Shown: positions 5,772-6,913 of the stretch, piece after piece
How positions within the stretch are numbered: the first letter of the stretch is position 1
Layout of the letters: every line of letters starts with the position of its first letter
Notes under the pieces: model-generated
What the model was told of the DNA's origin: nothing
Databases searched by the model: none
The model's input: only the letters and a program-made list of their open reading frames with translations
Position numbers and translations under genes: made by a program
NCBI GenBank assembly: GCA_024654165.1
Contig: JANLIP010000050.1
Coordinates: forward strand, 1-6,913
Direction of reading: 5' to 3'
Source: Candidatus Kaiserbacteria bacterium
GTDB lineage: Bacteria; Patescibacteriota; Minisyncoccia; Phycocordibacterales; UBA2100
Length of the DNA: 6,913 nucleotides

Positions 5772-6722
5772 CTAGATATTGGTTCTTGCGTAGTTGTTGT
5801 TCTCGTTGGATTCGTTTACTTGGTTTGCCGGGTCAACTGATACCACGAACAGGCCTCCTGGAATTGCGTAAGTAAATCGGAGCATGTTTTCAATGCTTGC
5901 TCCTGGAGCGAGAGGCGCCTGCATGGGCGAAGTGTATGTATTGTTGCCGGCACTCGTCGGGAGCTGTGCTGTAAAGTACCAATGCCCTGTGGAAGTGTTG
6001 CCGTGGTTCGCAATCATGAAGCGTACTGCCACTTGTTCATTTTGCGACATCGGTTCGCGGGGGATTGTATTGCCAGTTATAGGGTCAAGAACGCCCACGG
6101 ACAATATGTTTACAGACAGGTCGGTAGTTTTAGGCACATAAGCTTTCACAGCAGGCTGTTTGGCTGGCGAAGCCGGGGCAATTTCTACAGTCGATTTTAT
6201 CGCTGGGAGAGTGGCCGTAGACTGCCCGCTACCTATTTGTAGAGTTGCACTTCCTTGTGCTTGAGTTCCCGTGACAGCAGTGGGTACAAAGATTATTGAG
6301 ATTGGAAGATTCGTTGAAGACGTATCAGAGAGAATGGGAGTAATATCTATAGAATTTTTCACGCCAGGGATTTTGTAAGCCGAACCGCAGGGAATTGCAT
6401 TCAAGATGCCATCCGCAACGCCTGGAGTTTTAAGAACCAAACCTTTTTGGCATTGATATAGAAATTCGTATGCGCCGGATTCTTTGGGGCTATATTTCCA
6501 GGAGACGGTCGCGGATTCTCCGGAGTTTATTTTTGAAAGGGGGACAGTTATCTGGATTGCACCGGAGTTCTTTCCGAACAGGGAAGAGAACCAGGATTTG
6601 GCGAGGGTCGCCATGCGGAACAGACCCATTATCAGGATGACAATTAATATAACTAGGCCTGCGATTGCGAGGATATTTAATATCAGCTTCTTTCGTTCCT
6701 CTTTAGTGGTTGCTAGCTTCAT
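5772..6722 (-). CDS. Membrane-anchored CARDB-domain surface protein
   Basis: This encodes 316 residues read on the minus strand, convergent with gyrB. A lysine/arginine-rich start (TTKEERKK) precedes a strong transmembrane helix at about residues 13-33, so the bulk is probably outside the cell, held by one N-terminal anchor. Residues about 56-164 form a beta-rich, possibly Ig-like domain with ITVPLSKINSGESATVSWKY and two cysteines (C91, C112) that could form a disulfide. A Pro/Ala/Thr/Ser-rich linker (about 165-200) follows. Residues about 201-312 match a CARDB adhesion-type domain: DLSVNILSVGVLDP, VAVRFMIANHGNT, LAPGASIENMLRF and the typical ending VDPANQVNESNENNN. CARDB domains are found in extracellular, often adhesive proteins; the ligand here is unknown. 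The ATG at 6722 is preceded by promoter-like boxes and no ribosome binding site. The stop TAG lies in a CTAG next to the heptamer array. Confidence 0.82.
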   Translation of the reverse strand: MKLATTKEERKKLILNILAIAGLVILIVILIMGLFRMATLAKSWFSSLFGKNSGAIQITVPLSKINSGESATVSWKYSPKESGAYEFLYQCQKGLVLKTPGVADGILNAIPCGSAYKIPGVKNSIDITPILSDTSSTNLPISIIFVPTAVTGTQAQGSATLQIGSGQSTATLPAIKSTVEIAPASPAKQPAVKAYVPKTTDLSVNILSVGVLDPITGNTIPREPMSQNEQVAVRFMIANHGNTSTGHWYFTAQLPTSAGNNTYTSPMQAPLAPGASIENMLRFTYAIPGGLFVVSVDPANQVNESNENNNYARTNI

Positions 6723-6729
6723 TACTCAC

Positions 6730-6757
6730 ATTGTTACACATGCTGGCGTCTTGTCAA
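6730..6757 (-). promoter_or_regulatory. Candidate promoter of the CARDB gene
   Basis: Read on the minus strand, TTGACA (6757-6752, perfect -35) is followed after 16 nt by AACAAT (6735-6730, 4 of 6 matches to TATAAT). The -10 ends 7 nt before the ATG at 6722, so the transcript would begin at or next to the start codon. No Shine-Dalgarno is visible. Confidence 0.45.
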
Positions 6758-6802
6758 CCCTTACCACTTTTGTCCTTTAAAACGCAAAAGTGATAAGGGG
6801 TT
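6756..6802. repeat. Imperfect inverted repeat upstream of the CARDB promoter
   Basis: The left arm AACCCTTACCACTTTTG (6756-6772) and the right arm CAAAAGTGATAAGGGGTT (6785-6802) pair with one bulged base and one mismatch that would be a G-U wobble in minus-strand RNA; the spacer is 12 nt (6773-6784). The left arm overlaps the outermost two bases of the -35 box. It could be an operator, a mobile repeat or part of a terminator region; the sequence does not decide. Confidence 0.6.
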
Positions 6803-6805
6803 ACA

Positions 6806-6840
6806 TTAAAACCAAAAACCCCAGGGCGCTATGCTCTGGG
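6806..6840 (-). terminator. Possible intrinsic terminator for a minus-strand transcript from the right
   Basis: CCCAGGGC (6820-6827) pairs with GCTCTGGG (6833-6840) as 8 pairs including one G-U, around a 5-nt loop. Read on the minus strand the stem is followed by G then TTTTTGGTTTT, which is terminator-like. It would end a gene entering from beyond 6913; one minus frame has a TAG at 6887-6885, about 45 nt before the hairpin. It conflicts with the possible plus-strand ORF starting at 6831. Confidence 0.45.
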
Positions 6841-6913
6841 ATTTGAGGGAAAGGTTAGACGCGAAGAGTGACTCCGAGGTCTCGCTAGAGGAAACCTGCG
6901 AGTACACCACATT
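6831..6913 (+). CDS. Possible 5' end of a plus-strand ORF, running off the window
   Basis: ATG at 6831 opens a stop-free frame to the window edge, 27 codons, beginning MLWDLRERLDAKSDSEVSLE and ending EETCEYTT. The composition is plausible for a soluble acidic protein, but the stretch is short enough to be open by chance. AGGG (6823-6826) lies only 4 nt upstream, and the start codon sits inside the loop of a hairpin better explained as a minus-strand terminator. No family is recognised. Confidence 0.22.
   Translation, partial: MLWDLRERLDAKSDSEVSLEETCEYTT
6881..6902. repeat. Short hairpin near the right edge
   Basis: CTCGC (6881-6885) pairs with GCGAG (6898-6902); inside, AGG (6889-6891) pairs with CCT (6895-6897) around AAA, leaving TAG unpaired. 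It may be chance, part of a coding region, or part of a structured RNA extending past the window; no known RNA family is recognised. Confidence 0.3.

Noticed and set aside
5884..6242. Plus-strand frames opposite the CARDB gene (5884-6141, 5982-6242)
   Set aside because: The minus-strand protein has clear transmembrane and CARDB features; the plus frames are short and featureless.
6841..6913. tRNA, tmRNA, 5S rRNA or RNase P RNA at the right edge
   Set aside because: No T-arm, CCA end or conserved core of these RNAs could be recognised in either strand.

Overview
The window reads as part of a chromosome from a Candidate Phyla Radiation (Patescibacteria) bacterium, probably a Parcubacteria-type lineage. 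The evidence is a membrane-anchored PEGA-domain protein of the kind common there, a reduced two-subunit phenylalanyl-tRNA synthetase, a short-form GyrB, a single-pass CARDB surface protein, and small palindromic and heptamer repeats in and between genes. No marker pins the lineage, so this is inference. The standard bacterial code fits: four of five stops are TAG, one is TAA, and no long frame needs TGA read as sense.

Layout, left to right. Plus-strand PEGA-domain protein (1-822). A 138-nt spacer packed with hairpins (823-960). pheS (961-1713) and pheT (1715-3580), one base apart and evidently co-transcribed. A 70-nt spacer with a good sigma-70-like promoter. gyrB (3651-5726). A 45-nt convergent junction filled by a TAGCTTC heptamer array. 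A minus-strand membrane-anchored CARDB protein (5772-6722). A right-hand edge (6723-6913) with the CARDB promoter, a large imperfect inverted repeat, a terminator-like hairpin on the minus strand, and an uncertain open frame running off the end.

The most interesting content is a set of small palindromic or tandem repeats, several inside essential coding regions and in frame. A roughly 57-68 nt double-hairpin element lies between the PEGA gene and pheS, and again inside gyrB, where it supplies 19 codons. The two copies differ by a paired G-C to C-G exchange that keeps the inner stem. pheT carries a perfect 18-bp inverted repeat, a perfect 13-bp hairpin sharing the GTCGGGA core with the gyrB/intergenic element, and a degenerate GGCAATA-type heptamer array with a palindrome. 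They lie in linkers, at a normally present but missing domain, or at an insertion-tolerant loop. This resembles Rickettsia palindromic elements in concept. No mobilising enzyme is visible in the window.

A second theme is compact expression signals. pheS, gyrB and the CARDB gene each have promoter-like -35/-10 pairs whose -10 ends only 7-13 nt before the ATG, and no Shine-Dalgarno sequence is evident, which suggests leaderless or near-leaderless mRNAs. PheS lacks the N-terminal coiled-coil arm, and PheT lacks the EMAP-like OB domain plus about 70 residues of its catalytic-like module, so the synthetase is unusually small.
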